A DNA stretch of 64,000 nucleotides from Sulfitobacter sp. JL08 (GTDB taxonomy: Bacteria; Pseudomonadota; Alphaproteobacteria; Rhodobacterales; Rhodobacteraceae). Both the position numbers and the translations under genes were made by a program. The notes below the pieces were generated by a model. The model saw only the letters and a program-made list of their open reading frames with translations. It was not told where the DNA came from and did not search any database. The stretch lies in the NCBI RefSeq assembly GCF_003352045.1, contig NZ_CP025815.1:3782001-3846000 (forward strand). Reading direction: 5' to 3'. Shown here in pieces: positions 37,104-46,733 of the stretch; positions within the stretch are counted from its first letter, which is position 1, and the number at the start of each line of letters is the position of its first letter.

Positions 37104-38653
37104 GCGTGGATGCTGTAGGTACGATCCGGCGCGGACGTGGCGCGCGCAAGGCCACCCGCCAGCAACGCGATGTGGCGATGCTGCCCGCGCTTGAACGCGG
37201 TTTGCCCCTGACAGAACCGATGGACGCCGAACAGATCGCGCGTATCGATGCGGCTTCGATGGATATTCTGGAAGAGGTTGGCGTGGTGTTCCGCGATCCC
37301 GTTGCGATTGCGGACTGGCGCAAGGCAGGGGCCGATGTCCGCGATGGTGACAGGGTGCATCTGGATCGTGCTCTGGTGCGCGATCTGATTTCGACGATCC
37401 CGGAAAGCTTTACCTACCACGCGCGCAATCCGGCGCATAATCTGCCCTTCGGCAAGAACCACAGCATTTTTGTACCGATGACGGGTGCGCCCTATCTGCG
37501 CGATCTTGATAACGTCAGGCGCAATCCGACACTGGATGATCTGGCCAATTTTCACAAGCTTAGCCACATGCTGCCGGCGCTGCATTCATCTGCGCATCAC
37601 ATTGTGGAACCCTACGATCATCCGATCAGCCAGCGCCATCTGCGCATCACCTATTCGTCGATGAAACATTCCGACAAGACGTTCATGGGTATGACCACCA
37701 GCCCCAAGAACGCCGAAGATGTGCTGGATATGTGCGCCATCCTGTTCGGTGAGGAGTTTCTGGAAATGCATCCAGTTGTCACCGGCAATTGCAACGGAAA
37801 TTCCCCGCTTGTCTGGGATGAAACCATGCTGGGCGCCATGCGGGCGTTCAGCCGCCGCAATCAGCCGGTTCTGTGTTCGCCTTTCGTGTTGGGCGGGGCA
37901 AACACGCCCGCATCCGTAGCCCCCACCGTCGCGCAGTTGAATGCCGAAGCGCTAAGCGCGCTGGCCTATACGCAGGTCATCCGCAAGGGCGCGCCTGCGA
38001 TCTATGGCCATTACCTCAGCACGGTCAGCATGAAATCGGGCGCACCGATGGCGGGCACCCCGGAAATCAGCCTGATGAATTTCATGATCGGCCAGATGGC
38101 GCGGTATTATGGCGTTCCGTGGCGCACGTCGAACACATTGGGCGGGGCCAAGACATTCGACGCCCAAGCCGGATATGAAAGCGCGACAACCCTGATGGCC
38201 GTGCTGATGGCAGGGGCCAATTACATCTGGCACTCTGCCGGCTGGAACGAGGCCGGAATGCACTGTTCGATGGCCAAATTTGTGGTTGATGCCGAACAAT
38301 GCGCGATGGGCTACCGCATGGCCCAGGGCATCCGCTGGGATGATTTTGACGAAGCCTTGCGCGCAGTGCGTGATGTCGGACCGGGCGGGCATTATCTGGG
38401 CCATCCCCACACGCTGGAAAATTTTCAACGCGCGTTTTTCATGCCCGAATTGTTTGACAACAATTCAATCGAACAATGGCAGGCAGAAGGGTCTCACGAC
38501 ATCAACGCAAGGGCAAACGCCCATGCCCGCACCATGTTAAAGGAATACGAGGAACCAAGACTGGATCCCGCTGTCAACGAGGCATTGCTGGATTACATCG
38601 CTCGGCGAGAGCGCGAAATCCCTGCCGCTGACGCCCTTAATCAAAGCTATTGA
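37100..38653 (+). CDS. MttB-superfamily (trimethylamine methyltransferase-like) protein, non-pyrrolysine
   Basis: 517 residues across the MttB fold; the frame runs through with no in-frame amber codon, so pyrrolysine is absent. Such non-Pyl homologues include glycine betaine, proline betaine, carnitine and gamma-butyrobetaine methyltransferases, which pass methyl groups to a corrinoid protein. Typical segments are GNCNGNSPLVWDETMLG, ASVAPTVAQLNAEAL, and HSAGWNEAGMHCSMAKFV. No corrinoid protein gene is in the window. The operon contains oxidases and an aldehyde dehydrogenase, so a quaternary amine substrate is the natural guess. Confidence 0.85.
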   Translation: MSVDAVGTIRRGRGARKATRQQRDVAMLPALERGLPLTEPMDAEQIARIDAASMDILEEVGVVFRDPVAIADWRKAGADVRDGDRVHLDRALVRDLISTIPESFTYHARNPAHNLPFGKNHSIFVPMTGAPYLRDLDNVRRNPTLDDLANFHKLSHMLPALHSSAHHIVEPYDHPISQRHLRITYSSMKHSDKTFMGMTTSPKNAEDVLDMCAILFGEEFLEMHPVVTGNCNGNSPLVWDETMLGAMRAFSRRNQPVLCSPFVLGGANTPASVAPTVAQLNAEALSALAYTQVIRKGAPAIYGHYLSTVSMKSGAPMAGTPEISLMNFMIGQMARYYGVPWRTSNTLGGAKTFDAQAGYESATTLMAVLMAGANYIWHSAGWNEAGMHCSMAKFVVDAEQCAMGYRMAQGIRWDDFDEALRAVRDVGPGGHYLGHPHTLENFQRAFFMPELFDNNSIEQWQAEGSHDINARANAHARTMLKEYEEPRLDPAVNEALLDYIARREREIPAADALNQSY

Positions 38654-38659
38654 TCCGCC

Positions 38660-39991
38660 ATGAAGGTGCGCGCGCTTCCCGTTGATCCAGGCCCTGCTGC
38701 ATGGAACAGGCTATTGCCTGCACCGCCGCCCGTAGAGGAACAAGTCGGGGCGCAAACCGCTGAGTGGCTGATCATCGGTGCCGGTTTTGCCGGATTGGCG
38801 GCGGCGCGGCGGCTGACCCAGTTGCGCCCGAAAGACACCATCATCATTCTGGACGCGACGCGCATCGGCGAAGGCCCGGCGGGGCGCAATTCTGGTTTCA
38901 TGATCGATCTGCCACATGATCTGTCCTCCAGCGATTATGGCGGCGCACTCGACGCCGACCGCGCCCAGACCATTGCCAACCGTCATGCCATTGCCTTTGC
39001 CGCAGAGATGGCCCGCGATTTCGACCTGTCGCAAGAAGCTTTTGTGCAATGCGGCAAGATCAATGCAGCGGCAACAGATGCGGGGCATCGGCACAATCTG
39101 GATTATGCCCGCCACCTGACCAGCATGGGCGAAGCGCACGAATTGCGCAGCGCCGCGCAGATGCAGGCCATGACAGGAACGGATTATTACCAAAGCGGGT
39201 TGTTCACCCCGCATTCCGCGATGATCCAGCCGGCTATGTTTGTGCGGGGTGTTGCAAAGGGGCTGCGTTCAAACCGGGTTTCAATTTACGAAAACAGCCC
39301 GGTCGTGGAACTGGCCAGACCGTCCGGTTGGGTCGCCACCACACCCAAGGGCACGGTCACGGCACCCAACGTCATTCTGGCAGTGAACGGGCATCTGAAC
39401 AGTTTCGGATTCTATCGGAACCGGCTGATGCACGTCTTTACATATGCCTCAATGACCAAGGCGATGACACCCGAACAGATTGTCCGTTTGGGTGGCGATC
39501 CGGTATGGGGGGTCACGCCTGCCGATCCGATGGGCACGACAGTGCGCAGGATTTCCGGCACAGGCGGCGACAGGATCGTGATCCGCAACCGGTTTACCTA
39601 TGATCCGTCCATGACGGTGCCAGACAGGCGGATCACCGATGTCGGCCATACACATGATCGTGCCTTTCGCGCGCGGTTTCCGATGCTGTCCGATGTCGAA
39701 ATGGAATACCGCTGGGGCGGGCGTTTGTGCATCAGCCGCAACAACGTTCAGGTGATTGGCGAACTGGAACCCGGCCTGTTTTCAGCCTGCTGCCAGAACG
39801 GGCTGGGCACCGCCAAAGGCACTTTGGCCGGATTGCTGGCGGCAGAACTGGCCACCGGCCACAAGTCGGCGCAACTTGATGCCGCAGCAAAGGCGGACCA
39901 GCCAACGCGTTTGCCGCCAAAGCCGCTGGCCTATCTGGGCGCGAACGCGTTCATGCGCTTTCAGGAACGAAAAGCGGGCAAGGAACTATAA
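38660..39991 (+). CDS. DAO-family FAD-dependent oxidoreductase
   Basis: 443 residues. The FAD dinucleotide motif is IIGAGFAGLAAARR (38-51), followed by GPAGRNSGF, typical of D-amino-acid, sarcosine and gamma-glutamylputrescine (PuuB-like) oxidases. No signal peptide. It begins six bases after the MttB-like stop. A demethylation or amine-oxidation step on the product of the methyltransferase would fit. Specific substrate cannot be read out. Confidence 0.86.
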   Translation: MKVRALPVDPGPAAWNRLLPAPPPVEEQVGAQTAEWLIIGAGFAGLAAARRLTQLRPKDTIIILDATRIGEGPAGRNSGFMIDLPHDLSSSDYGGALDADRAQTIANRHAIAFAAEMARDFDLSQEAFVQCGKINAAATDAGHRHNLDYARHLTSMGEAHELRSAAQMQAMTGTDYYQSGLFTPHSAMIQPAMFVRGVAKGLRSNRVSIYENSPVVELARPSGWVATTPKGTVTAPNVILAVNGHLNSFGFYRNRLMHVFTYASMTKAMTPEQIVRLGGDPVWGVTPADPMGTTVRRISGTGGDRIVIRNRFTYDPSMTVPDRRITDVGHTHDRAFRARFPMLSDVEMEYRWGGRLCISRNNVQVIGELEPGLFSACCQNGLGTAKGTLAGLLAAELATGHKSAQLDAAAKADQPTRLPPKPLAYLGANAFMRFQERKAGKEL

Positions 39992-40006
39992 GGCTTTCGC
40001 GCGCGT

Positions 40007-41944
40007 CTACTGCGCCAGCTCTGCCCGCATCAGGCTCAGATCTATGTTGTCGGGGTTGGCAGCCAATGCCGCATCCGCCGTTTCAATTGCAGCGTCGATA
40101 TTTCCAAGGGCCGCATGTATCCGGACCATCATCATCCACGCCTGCACCATCTGCGGGTCCATGCGCACCGCTTCGCCAAAGGCCGAAAGCGCCGAATCCA
40201 TACGCCGTGTGGTCAGACCGATCCCAGCCAAAACCAGTTGGGTTTCAGGAAAATCCGCCTTGGCCTGCAATGTCTGCTGCCATTCCCCCATCGCCTGTCC
40301 CAGACTTTCCGTCACGCGTTCCGGCATGCGCACGATGTTCAGGTTCAAAAACTCGCGTGCTGCGGCCATCCGCACCAGTTTCACGGGATCTTCCAGCATA
40401 TTCATGAACAGGCCGGGCCGTTCGGTTTCGGGCGCACCCCGCTGCACCGGAATGGCCGCGGCGCGAACCATGGGATCGGGGTCTTGCAACGCAGGTTGCA
40501 GGCGCGCCGCGATTTGCGGATCCGTCACCGCCGCCAGAACCTCAAGCGCGGTGGCGCGGACAATTGCGGGCAGGGCCTGATACTCGACAATTTCGATCAG
40601 CCCCGTGACCTGACCGCGGGGATCGGACCGGGCGCGCGCCATCGCCTGTGAAAAATGCGGGCCGCGCTTGATGCTGTCGGGATACCAGGTTTCAACCTTT
40701 TCCGCCGCCCAGGACGCCGATTCGTTTGTATGGCAATCGTTGCAGGCATTGGGGGCCAATGTGATAACCGAAAGATCCGGACGCGGAATACGGAAAGAGT
40801 GATCACGCCGCCCGTCTATACCCATATAATCGCGCTCGATCATGTGGCAGCTTTTGCATTGCGCGCCTTCGCTGCCCTGTTCGTGAAAATGATGTGAGGG
40901 ATCATCATAATCTGCCGCGACAAGCGTCGGAAAACGCGGGTTGGCCGCCGGTGAATGGCATTGCGCGCAAACCGCATTCCCTTCGGCCTTAAGCTCTGCC
41001 GTATGCGCATTGTGGCAATCTGTGCAGGCCACGCCTTTTGCGTACATTTTGGATTGCAGGAAAGACCCGTAAACATAAACCTCTTCAAGGATCTGCCCGT
41101 CCGGATGATACAACCCATCGCGCAGCGGGCTAAGGCGATACGCATCATGGAACGGCGTGCCGGGCAACGGGTTCCCGTCCGTGAACGGTTCGCGGCGGGC
41201 ATGGCAACTGGCACATTGCTGTATTTCGGCCTCGGGCCCGGCATCGAAATCCATGCTGAATCCTGTTTCGCCAACCTTGGCCCAGCGCGCCGGATCATAG
41301 GTATCATTTGCAACGGCCCAGTCGCGATGTGCCTCTCCGGGGCCGTGACAGGCCTCGCACCCGACACCGATTTCAGATTGGGTGCTGGAATAGGTTCTGG
41401 CGATCGGATCGTAATTCTTTTCAAACGCCGTCGCATGACATTCCGCGCAGCGCGCATTCCAGTTCTTGTAGGGTCCGGTCCAGTGCAAACCGTCGCTCGC
41501 CGGCAAATCCTGTTCTGGATACAGGTGATACCATTCCTGCTTTTCCACATCCCAGACCACATCAAAGGATTGCACCGTACCGGGTTCGGTTTCGATCAGG
41601 TATTGTTGCAGCGGCGCGATCCCGGCCACCCCCGCCAGGGGATATTTTGTGATCGCACCATCCGGCCCGTCCGATTCGATGAAATAGCTGTCGCCGTCGA
41701 ACGAAAACCGCGTCAGCACACCTCTGTGATAAAAATCGGCATCATCAAAATCGCCCAGAACATTGCCTTCGGTGGGGGGTGTCCACGCCAGCGCATGATG
41801 TGACCCGTCCCATTGTTCCGCCTCGTCAAGATGACAATCGCGGCAGGTTTCGGACCCGATATAGGCAGGTACAAAAGGGGTTTGCGCCGATGCCGGCCCA
41901 CCTGAAAGGCACAGCAAAAGACCAATCAGCAAACCGGCCACCAT
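40007..41944 (-). CDS. Octaheme cytochrome c with HEAT and TPR repeats
   Basis: 645 residues from the ATG that begins MVAGLLIGLLLCLSGGPASA, a perfect signal peptide; an ATG at 42133 would add an unlikely 63-residue tail. Eight CxxCH motifs are at residues 34, 166, 196, 244, 307, 326, 363 and 401: CRDCH, CAECH, CEACH, CASCH, CTDCH, CAQCH, CKSCH, CNDCH. The heme part resembles cytochrome c554/NrfA-like multihemes. HEAT-like repeats (about 425-530) and TPR repeats (to the end) follow. Such proteins are periplasmic redox or electron-relay proteins of mostly unknown role. A Crp/Fnr gene precedes it on the same strand. Confidence 0.87.
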   Translation of the reverse strand: MVAGLLIGLLLCLSGGPASAQTPFVPAYIGSETCRDCHLDEAEQWDGSHHALAWTPPTEGNVLGDFDDADFYHRGVLTRFSFDGDSYFIESDGPDGAITKYPLAGVAGIAPLQQYLIETEPGTVQSFDVVWDVEKQEWYHLYPEQDLPASDGLHWTGPYKNWNARCAECHATAFEKNYDPIARTYSSTQSEIGVGCEACHGPGEAHRDWAVANDTYDPARWAKVGETGFSMDFDAGPEAEIQQCASCHARREPFTDGNPLPGTPFHDAYRLSPLRDGLYHPDGQILEEVYVYGSFLQSKMYAKGVACTDCHNAHTAELKAEGNAVCAQCHSPAANPRFPTLVAADYDDPSHHFHEQGSEGAQCKSCHMIERDYMGIDGRRDHSFRIPRPDLSVITLAPNACNDCHTNESASWAAEKVETWYPDSIKRGPHFSQAMARARSDPRGQVTGLIEIVEYQALPAIVRATALEVLAAVTDPQIAARLQPALQDPDPMVRAAAIPVQRGAPETERPGLFMNMLEDPVKLVRMAAAREFLNLNIVRMPERVTESLGQAMGEWQQTLQAKADFPETQLVLAGIGLTTRRMDSALSAFGEAVRMDPQMVQAWMMMVRIHAALGNIDAAIETADAALAANPDNIDLSLMRAELAQ

Positions 41945-42142
41945 CCGGGACACGGGCTGGCCCGACCGGAAGATCGCATTTTGGGAAAAGCAACTTTTTA
42001 TCAAGGATCTGACCAACGTGATAGGCGACAACCTGTAAGAGACTGGCACGGCACCCGCGGCAAGTCTAGCGCAGTGGCCGCCCCTATTTGTCGCGCCTGC
42101 GTGATAGGGCAAAGAAGCATTCGAACCCGTCACGGCGATGGA

Positions 42143-42850
42143 TCAGGATCGCAAGTATTCCACCAATGCGGCGCGGTCCCTGACGCGCAGACGGCGATAG
42201 CCGATCTCGACCAGGTTCAGCCCGGCAAGCGATTTCAGCAATCTCTGCGCCGTGGGAACCGACACGGCAATCATCGCGGCAAGACGTTCCTGCGACGTGG
42301 GAATCCAGGTTTCGTTTCCACCTAGCCCATCATTTGAAAACAGCAGCCACGCCGCCATTCGTTTTTTTGTGTCCAGAATGGCCATGTTGGCCAGTAGGCG
42401 CAGGGCGATAGCCATGTTGACATGGCTTAGCGCATAGAAATCCTGGATCAGTTCGGGGTGTTCGCCAACCAGCTTCTGTATTCTTCGGCTTGGCAGAAAC
42501 AGAACCTCTGTGTCTTCCGACGCCACGACAGACACCAGACGCACCTGATCCGCGAAAAGAGCAAGATCACCGATCCAGAATCCGTTGGTGGATTGATACA
42601 CCGCAAAATCGGTACCTGCGTCATTGGGAATCGTTACGATCACACCACCCTTGATCAATCCGTAAAGACCCTCTGGCGGATCACCGATGTGATAGATGGT
42701 TTCGCCTTCTTCGTAACGGCGCACCCGTCCGCAGGACAGGATCAACCGGCGGGCGTTTTCAGAGCGACCGGCCAGCCAGCCACTTCTTGAAAAACCCTCC
42801 AGAACACTGCGACTGGCCGGTCGTGATCTTTTTCTTTCCAAAACTGTCAT
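42143..42850 (-). CDS. Crp/Fnr-family transcriptional regulator
   Basis: 235 residues: a cyclic-nucleotide-binding-like beta-roll (EEGETIYHIGDPPEGLYGLIKG) and a C-terminal HTH (SQERLAAMIAVSVPTAQRLLKSL). The N-terminal cysteines of oxygen-sensing FNR are not present, and the HTH lacks the E-x-x-x-R signature of FNR itself, so it belongs to another branch. Its stop is 198 bases before the octaheme cytochrome start, and it is divergent from the sulfatase gene, either of which it may control. Confidence 0.85.
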   Translation of the reverse strand: MTVLERKRSRPASRSVLEGFSRSGWLAGRSENARRLILSCGRVRRYEEGETIYHIGDPPEGLYGLIKGGVIVTIPNDAGTDFAVYQSTNGFWIGDLALFADQVRLVSVVASEDTEVLFLPSRRIQKLVGEHPELIQDFYALSHVNMAIALRLLANMAILDTKKRMAAWLLFSNDGLGGNETWIPTSQERLAAMIAVSVPTAQRLLKSLAGLNLVEIGYRRLRVRDRAALVEYLRS

Positions 42851-42985
42851 ATGATTATTTTGTCAAATCCGATTATGTTTAACAATAAGGTATTCGGTCA
42901 AATTGCCAGTGTGGCATTTGCGAAACCGACATCAAACTTAATGTAGTGATTTGATTTCAATACCAACCAGAGAGGCCTTTTAGCG

Positions 42986-44605
42986 ATGCGACATCACCTA
43001 CCCGGAACCGCGTTCATGCGGTCAACCTTAAAACGATTGGCGGTGCTGTCCTGCGCCGTTGCAATCGCGGCACCCGCCTGGGCGCAGGACGAAAAACCCA
43101 ACATCCTTGTGATCTGGGGCGATGACGTCGGCCAGTCCAACATCTCGGCCTATACACGCGGCATGATGGGATACAACACGCCGAACATTGATCGAATCGC
43201 CAACGAAGGCATGCTTTTCACCGACTATTATGGTGAACAGTCCTGTACCGCCGGACGGTCATCGTTCATCATGGGCCAGTCGGTGTTCCGCACCGGTCTG
43301 TCCAAGGTCGGCCTGCCCGGCGCTGACGAGGGCATGCAGATCGAAGACCCTACGATTGCCGGCCTTCTCAAGGCGCAAGGTTACGCCACCGGCCAGTTTG
43401 GCAAGAACCACCTTGGCGACAAGGATGAACACCTTCCGACGAACCACGGGTTTGATGAGTTCTTGGGCAACCTCTACCACCTGAACGCCGAGGAAGAGCC
43501 CGAGAACGAAGATTATCCCGGCGACATGATTATGCCCGATGGCTCGACCTTCCGTGACCGTTTTGGTCCGCGCGGAGTGATCAAGTCCTCATCCGATGGC
43601 ACAATTGAAGACACCGGACCGCTGACCAAAAAGCGGATGGAAACCGTGGATGACGAAACAGCAGCCGCAGCCATCGACTTCATCAAGCGCAACGAGGAAC
43701 AGGGCAAGCCTTGGTTTGTCTGGTGGTCGGGCACACGGATGCACTTCCGCACCCATGTCAGCGACGAAAACCGGAAAATCGCCGACGACATCGTTGGCAA
43801 AAAGGTGGATGAATACACCGCTGGCATGATCGAACATGACATGGATATCGGCAATTTCCTCGACACTCTTGATGAACTGGGCATCGCCGACAACACGATC
43901 GTGTTCTATTCGACCGACAACGGCCCACACATGAACACGTGGCCTGACGCCGGCATGACACCGTTCTGGGGTGAAAAGAACACCCAGTGGGAAGGCGCAT
44001 GGCGTGTGCCTGCCATGGTGCGCTGGCCCGGAAAGATTGCCGAAGGATCGGTCAGCAATGAAATCGTGCATCACATGGACTGGTTGCCGACATTTCTTGC
44101 CGCCGCAGGCAATGAAACAGTCAAGGAAGACCTTTTGGAAGGTATCACAGTCGCCGAAGTGGGTGGCGGGCGCGATTACCGCGTGCATCTGGACGGCTAC
44201 AACCTTCTGCCGATGCTGACCGGAGAAACCAAGGAAAGCGGACGTAACGAGATCTTCTACTTTACCGACGATGGCGACCTTGCCGCGCTCCGGTATCGTG
44301 ACTGGAAGATCACCTTCCTTGAGCAGAAGGAATGGGCGACATTCCGCGCCTGGATCGAGCCGTTGACGCCATTGCGCACACCGCTGATCTTCAACCTGCG
44401 ACGTGATCCCTATGAACGCGGCTATCGCACGTCAAACACCTATTATGACTGGATGTTGGATCGCGCCTACATGCTCGTACCGGCGCAGGCTTACGTGGCG
44501 CAATTCCTTGAAACCTTCAAGGAATATCCGCCCCGTCAGGAAGCAGCCAGCTTCAGCCTCGACAAGGTGATGGAGAAACTGTCGACCCCGCCAGGTACGC
44601 CGTAA
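42986..44605 (+). CDS. Secreted sulfatase (CTAGR formylglycine motif)
   Basis: 539 residues with a signal peptide ending at AWA (about residue 33). The metal-binding Asp46-Asp47 pair (WGDDVGQ) and the modified cysteine Cys87 in CTAGRSSF are seen, followed by the GKNHLGD motif, so the sulfatase fold is complete. The cysteine motif is CxAGR and not the common CxPSR. It would need a formylglycine-generating enzyme, and none is in this window. The substrate may be an aryl or carbohydrate sulfate. The gene is followed by a strong terminator. A second ATG ten codons downstream would give a shorter signal peptide. Confidence 0.9.
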   Translation: MRHHLPGTAFMRSTLKRLAVLSCAVAIAAPAWAQDEKPNILVIWGDDVGQSNISAYTRGMMGYNTPNIDRIANEGMLFTDYYGEQSCTAGRSSFIMGQSVFRTGLSKVGLPGADEGMQIEDPTIAGLLKAQGYATGQFGKNHLGDKDEHLPTNHGFDEFLGNLYHLNAEEEPENEDYPGDMIMPDGSTFRDRFGPRGVIKSSSDGTIEDTGPLTKKRMETVDDETAAAAIDFIKRNEEQGKPWFVWWSGTRMHFRTHVSDENRKIADDIVGKKVDEYTAGMIEHDMDIGNFLDTLDELGIADNTIVFYSTDNGPHMNTWPDAGMTPFWGEKNTQWEGAWRVPAMVRWPGKIAEGSVSNEIVHHMDWLPTFLAAAGNETVKEDLLEGITVAEVGGGRDYRVHLDGYNLLPMLTGETKESGRNEIFYFTDDGDLAALRYRDWKITFLEQKEWATFRAWIEPLTPLRTPLIFNLRRDPYERGYRTSNTYYDWMLDRAYMLVPAQAYVAQFLETFKEYPPRQEAASFSLDKVMEKLSTPPGTP

Positions 44606-44628
44606 GATCTGTCGCTTTTACATGACAT

Positions 44629-44667
44629 GGCGTTGCGCGGTACCTTGTCCGCGCAACGCCGCTTTTT
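44629..44667 (+). terminator. Rho-independent terminator of the sulfatase gene
   Basis: 12-bp perfect stem GGCGTTGCGCGG with its complement, 8-base loop, then GCTTTTTG. A clear terminator between the sulfatase and the HAD phosphatase. Confidence 0.9.
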
Positions 44668-44724
44668 GCCAGTAGTGTCTCCGGTACAATTGATCCAGAT
44701 TTGTTATTCCCGAGGAGAGTTTCG

Positions 44725-45693
44725 ATGCGTTTGAGCTTCAGTCTTGCACTGGTTGCTTCCCTGTGTGCAGCCCCGGTTATCGCCGACCCCCTGCCATCCT
44801 GGAACGAAACCGATGCCAAATCGCGTATCATAAACTTTGTCGATGACGTGACAGACCCGTCCCTGGACACCTATGTCAGACCGGACGACAGAATTGCCGT
44901 ATTCGACAACGACGGCACATTGTGGAGCGAACAACCGGTCTATTTCCAACTGATCTATGCCATTGATCGCGTTGCGCGCATGGCAGCAGACAACCCCGAT
45001 ATTCTGACGTCAGATGTTCTGAAGGCGGCGGCGGCGGGCGATATGGACGGCATCATGGCGGGTGGTGAAAAGGGATTGCTTGAAATCATCGATGCATCGC
45101 ATTCGGGTATGTCTGTCGATGACTTTCAGGCAGATGTTCTTGCATGGCTTGATACGGCACGCCATCCGACAACAGGCCGCCCCTACGACGAAATGCTTTA
45201 TCAACCCATGCTCGAACTGTTGCGGTATCTGCGCGACGAAGGATTTTCGACCTACATCGTTTCTGGCGGTGGCGTTCACTTCATGCGCGCCTTTGCGGAA
45301 GAAGCGTATAACATTCCGCCATCCCAGGTGATCGGAAGCGCGCTCAACTCAAGCTATCAGGTGATTGATGGCGTTCCGACTGTCGTGAAAACGCCCGGCA
45401 TTGCATTTATCGACGACAAGGAAGGCAAACCTGTCGGGATCGACGCCAAGATCGGCAAACGCCCGATCTTCGTGGGTGGCAATTCTGATGGCGATTTCGC
45501 CATGCTGGAATGGGCGACAAGCGGCGAAGGCCCGCGCTTTGGCCTGATCGTTCACCACACCGACGCCGAACGCGAAGTTGCCTATGACCGCGACAGCCAT
45601 ATCGGCAAACTTGTACGCGGACTGGACGAAGGCCCCGACCGCGGATGGCTGATTGTGGACATGGCAAATGACTGGGCGCGTGTCTGGCCCTGA
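44725..45693 (+). CDS. Periplasmic HAD-superfamily phosphatase
   Basis: 322 residues starting at the ATG after CGAGGAGAG; signal peptide to about residue 20. The HAD motif I is Asp61-x-Asp63 in VFDNDGTLW, motif II in YIVSGGG, and motif III/IV around GNSDGDFAML. It is a phosphohydrolase exported by Sec. The following MoxR gene is 42 bases away, so it may share a transcript with the Bat-type operon. Substrate unknown. Confidence 0.85.
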   Translation: MRLSFSLALVASLCAAPVIADPLPSWNETDAKSRIINFVDDVTDPSLDTYVRPDDRIAVFDNDGTLWSEQPVYFQLIYAIDRVARMAADNPDILTSDVLKAAAAGDMDGIMAGGEKGLLEIIDASHSGMSVDDFQADVLAWLDTARHPTTGRPYDEMLYQPMLELLRYLRDEGFSTYIVSGGGVHFMRAFAEEAYNIPPSQVIGSALNSSYQVIDGVPTVVKTPGIAFIDDKEGKPVGIDAKIGKRPIFVGGNSDGDFAMLEWATSGEGPRFGLIVHHTDAEREVAYDRDSHIGKLVRGLDEGPDRGWLIVDMANDWARVWP

Positions 45694-45735
45694 AACAGGC
45701 TTAGACAGCGTAGAAAACAAACAGGGTGAACAGCA

Positions 45736-46722
45736 ATGTCGGCACGTGAACAGATCAGCGCCTTGCAAGAGCGCATGGCGCAATCCATCATCGGCCAGAA
45801 GGATGTTATCGAACGGCTGGTGATCGGGCTTTTGGCCAATGGCAACCTGTTGATCGAAGGCCTGCCCGGCCTTGCGAAAACCCGCGCGGTCAAGGCCATG
45901 TCGCAAAACCTCGAAGCTGATTTCAGCCGCATCCAGTTCACGCCCGATCTGCTGCCCTCTGATGTCACGGGAACCGAAGTGTATCACCAGTCGGATACCG
46001 GCGCGGAATTCCGGTTCGAGGCGGGGCCGATTTTTGCCAATATCGTTCTGGCCGACGAGATTAACCGCGCCCCGGCCAAAGTGCAGGCCGCCCTGTTGGA
46101 AGCGATGGAGGAACGGCAGGTGACAGTTGCGGGGACAACGCACAAGATGCCGCCCCTGTTCATTGTGATGGCCACGCAAAACCCGATCGAACAGGAAGGC
46201 ACCTATCCCCTGCCCGAAGCGCAGATGGACCGGTTTCTGATGCATGTGCGCGTTGATTACCCCCCAGTCGAGGACGAGGTTGAAGTCATCCGTCTGGTGC
46301 GCGCCGAGGATGCGGCGGCAAACGCCCCCAAATCAAAGACCAACAAAGAAGGGCCGGCGCCGATCCCGCAACAGGCGGTGTTTGATGCCCGCACTGAAAT
46401 CGACGCTGTGACGGTGTCGGACGCAATGGACAGGTATATGGCCGATCTGGTCTACGGCACACGCACCCCCAAGGCGCTGAGCGACGATCTGGCCCGCTGG
46501 ATCGAAGTTGGCTCCAGCCCGCGCGCATCGCTTGCGCTGGACAAATGCGGACGGGCACATGCCTGGCTGTCGGGGCGCGACTATGTCGATCCGGCAGATG
46601 TGCGGGCCATTGCCCATGACGTGTTACGGCATCGATTGACACTGACATTCGAGGCGCAGGGCGAAGGGGTAAGCGCGGACGACATCATCGATACCCTGAT
46701 CGAATTGGTCGCACTGCCGTAA
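45736..46722 (+). CDS. moxR: MoxR-family AAA+ ATPase
   Basis: 328 residues; Walker A GLPGLAKT (42-49), Walker B region VLADEINRAPAK and sensor NPIEQEGTYPLPEAQMDRF, all hallmarks of MoxR. It works with VWA proteins as a chaperone or metal-insertion module. It heads a six-gene Bat-type operon (DUF58, DUF4381, two VWA and a BatD-like gene). Confidence 0.92.
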   Translation: MSAREQISALQERMAQSIIGQKDVIERLVIGLLANGNLLIEGLPGLAKTRAVKAMSQNLEADFSRIQFTPDLLPSDVTGTEVYHQSDTGAEFRFEAGPIFANIVLADEINRAPAKVQAALLEAMEERQVTVAGTTHKMPPLFIVMATQNPIEQEGTYPLPEAQMDRFLMHVRVDYPPVEDEVEVIRLVRAEDAAANAPKSKTNKEGPAPIPQQAVFDARTEIDAVTVSDAMDRYMADLVYGTRTPKALSDDLARWIEVGSSPRASLALDKCGRAHAWLSGRDYVDPADVRAIAHDVLRHRLTLTFEAQGEGVSADDIIDTLIELVALP

Positions 46723-46733
46723 GGGGAACGCCA

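Noticed and set aside
41945-42133. An N-terminal extension of the octaheme cytochrome
   Set aside because: The extra 63 residues would put a polar tail before an otherwise perfect signal peptide.
42851-42985. FNR-like half sites (TTTAAC, GGTCAAAT) before the sulfatase gene
   Set aside because: The half sites are not separated by four bases, so they do not form an FNR/NNR box.
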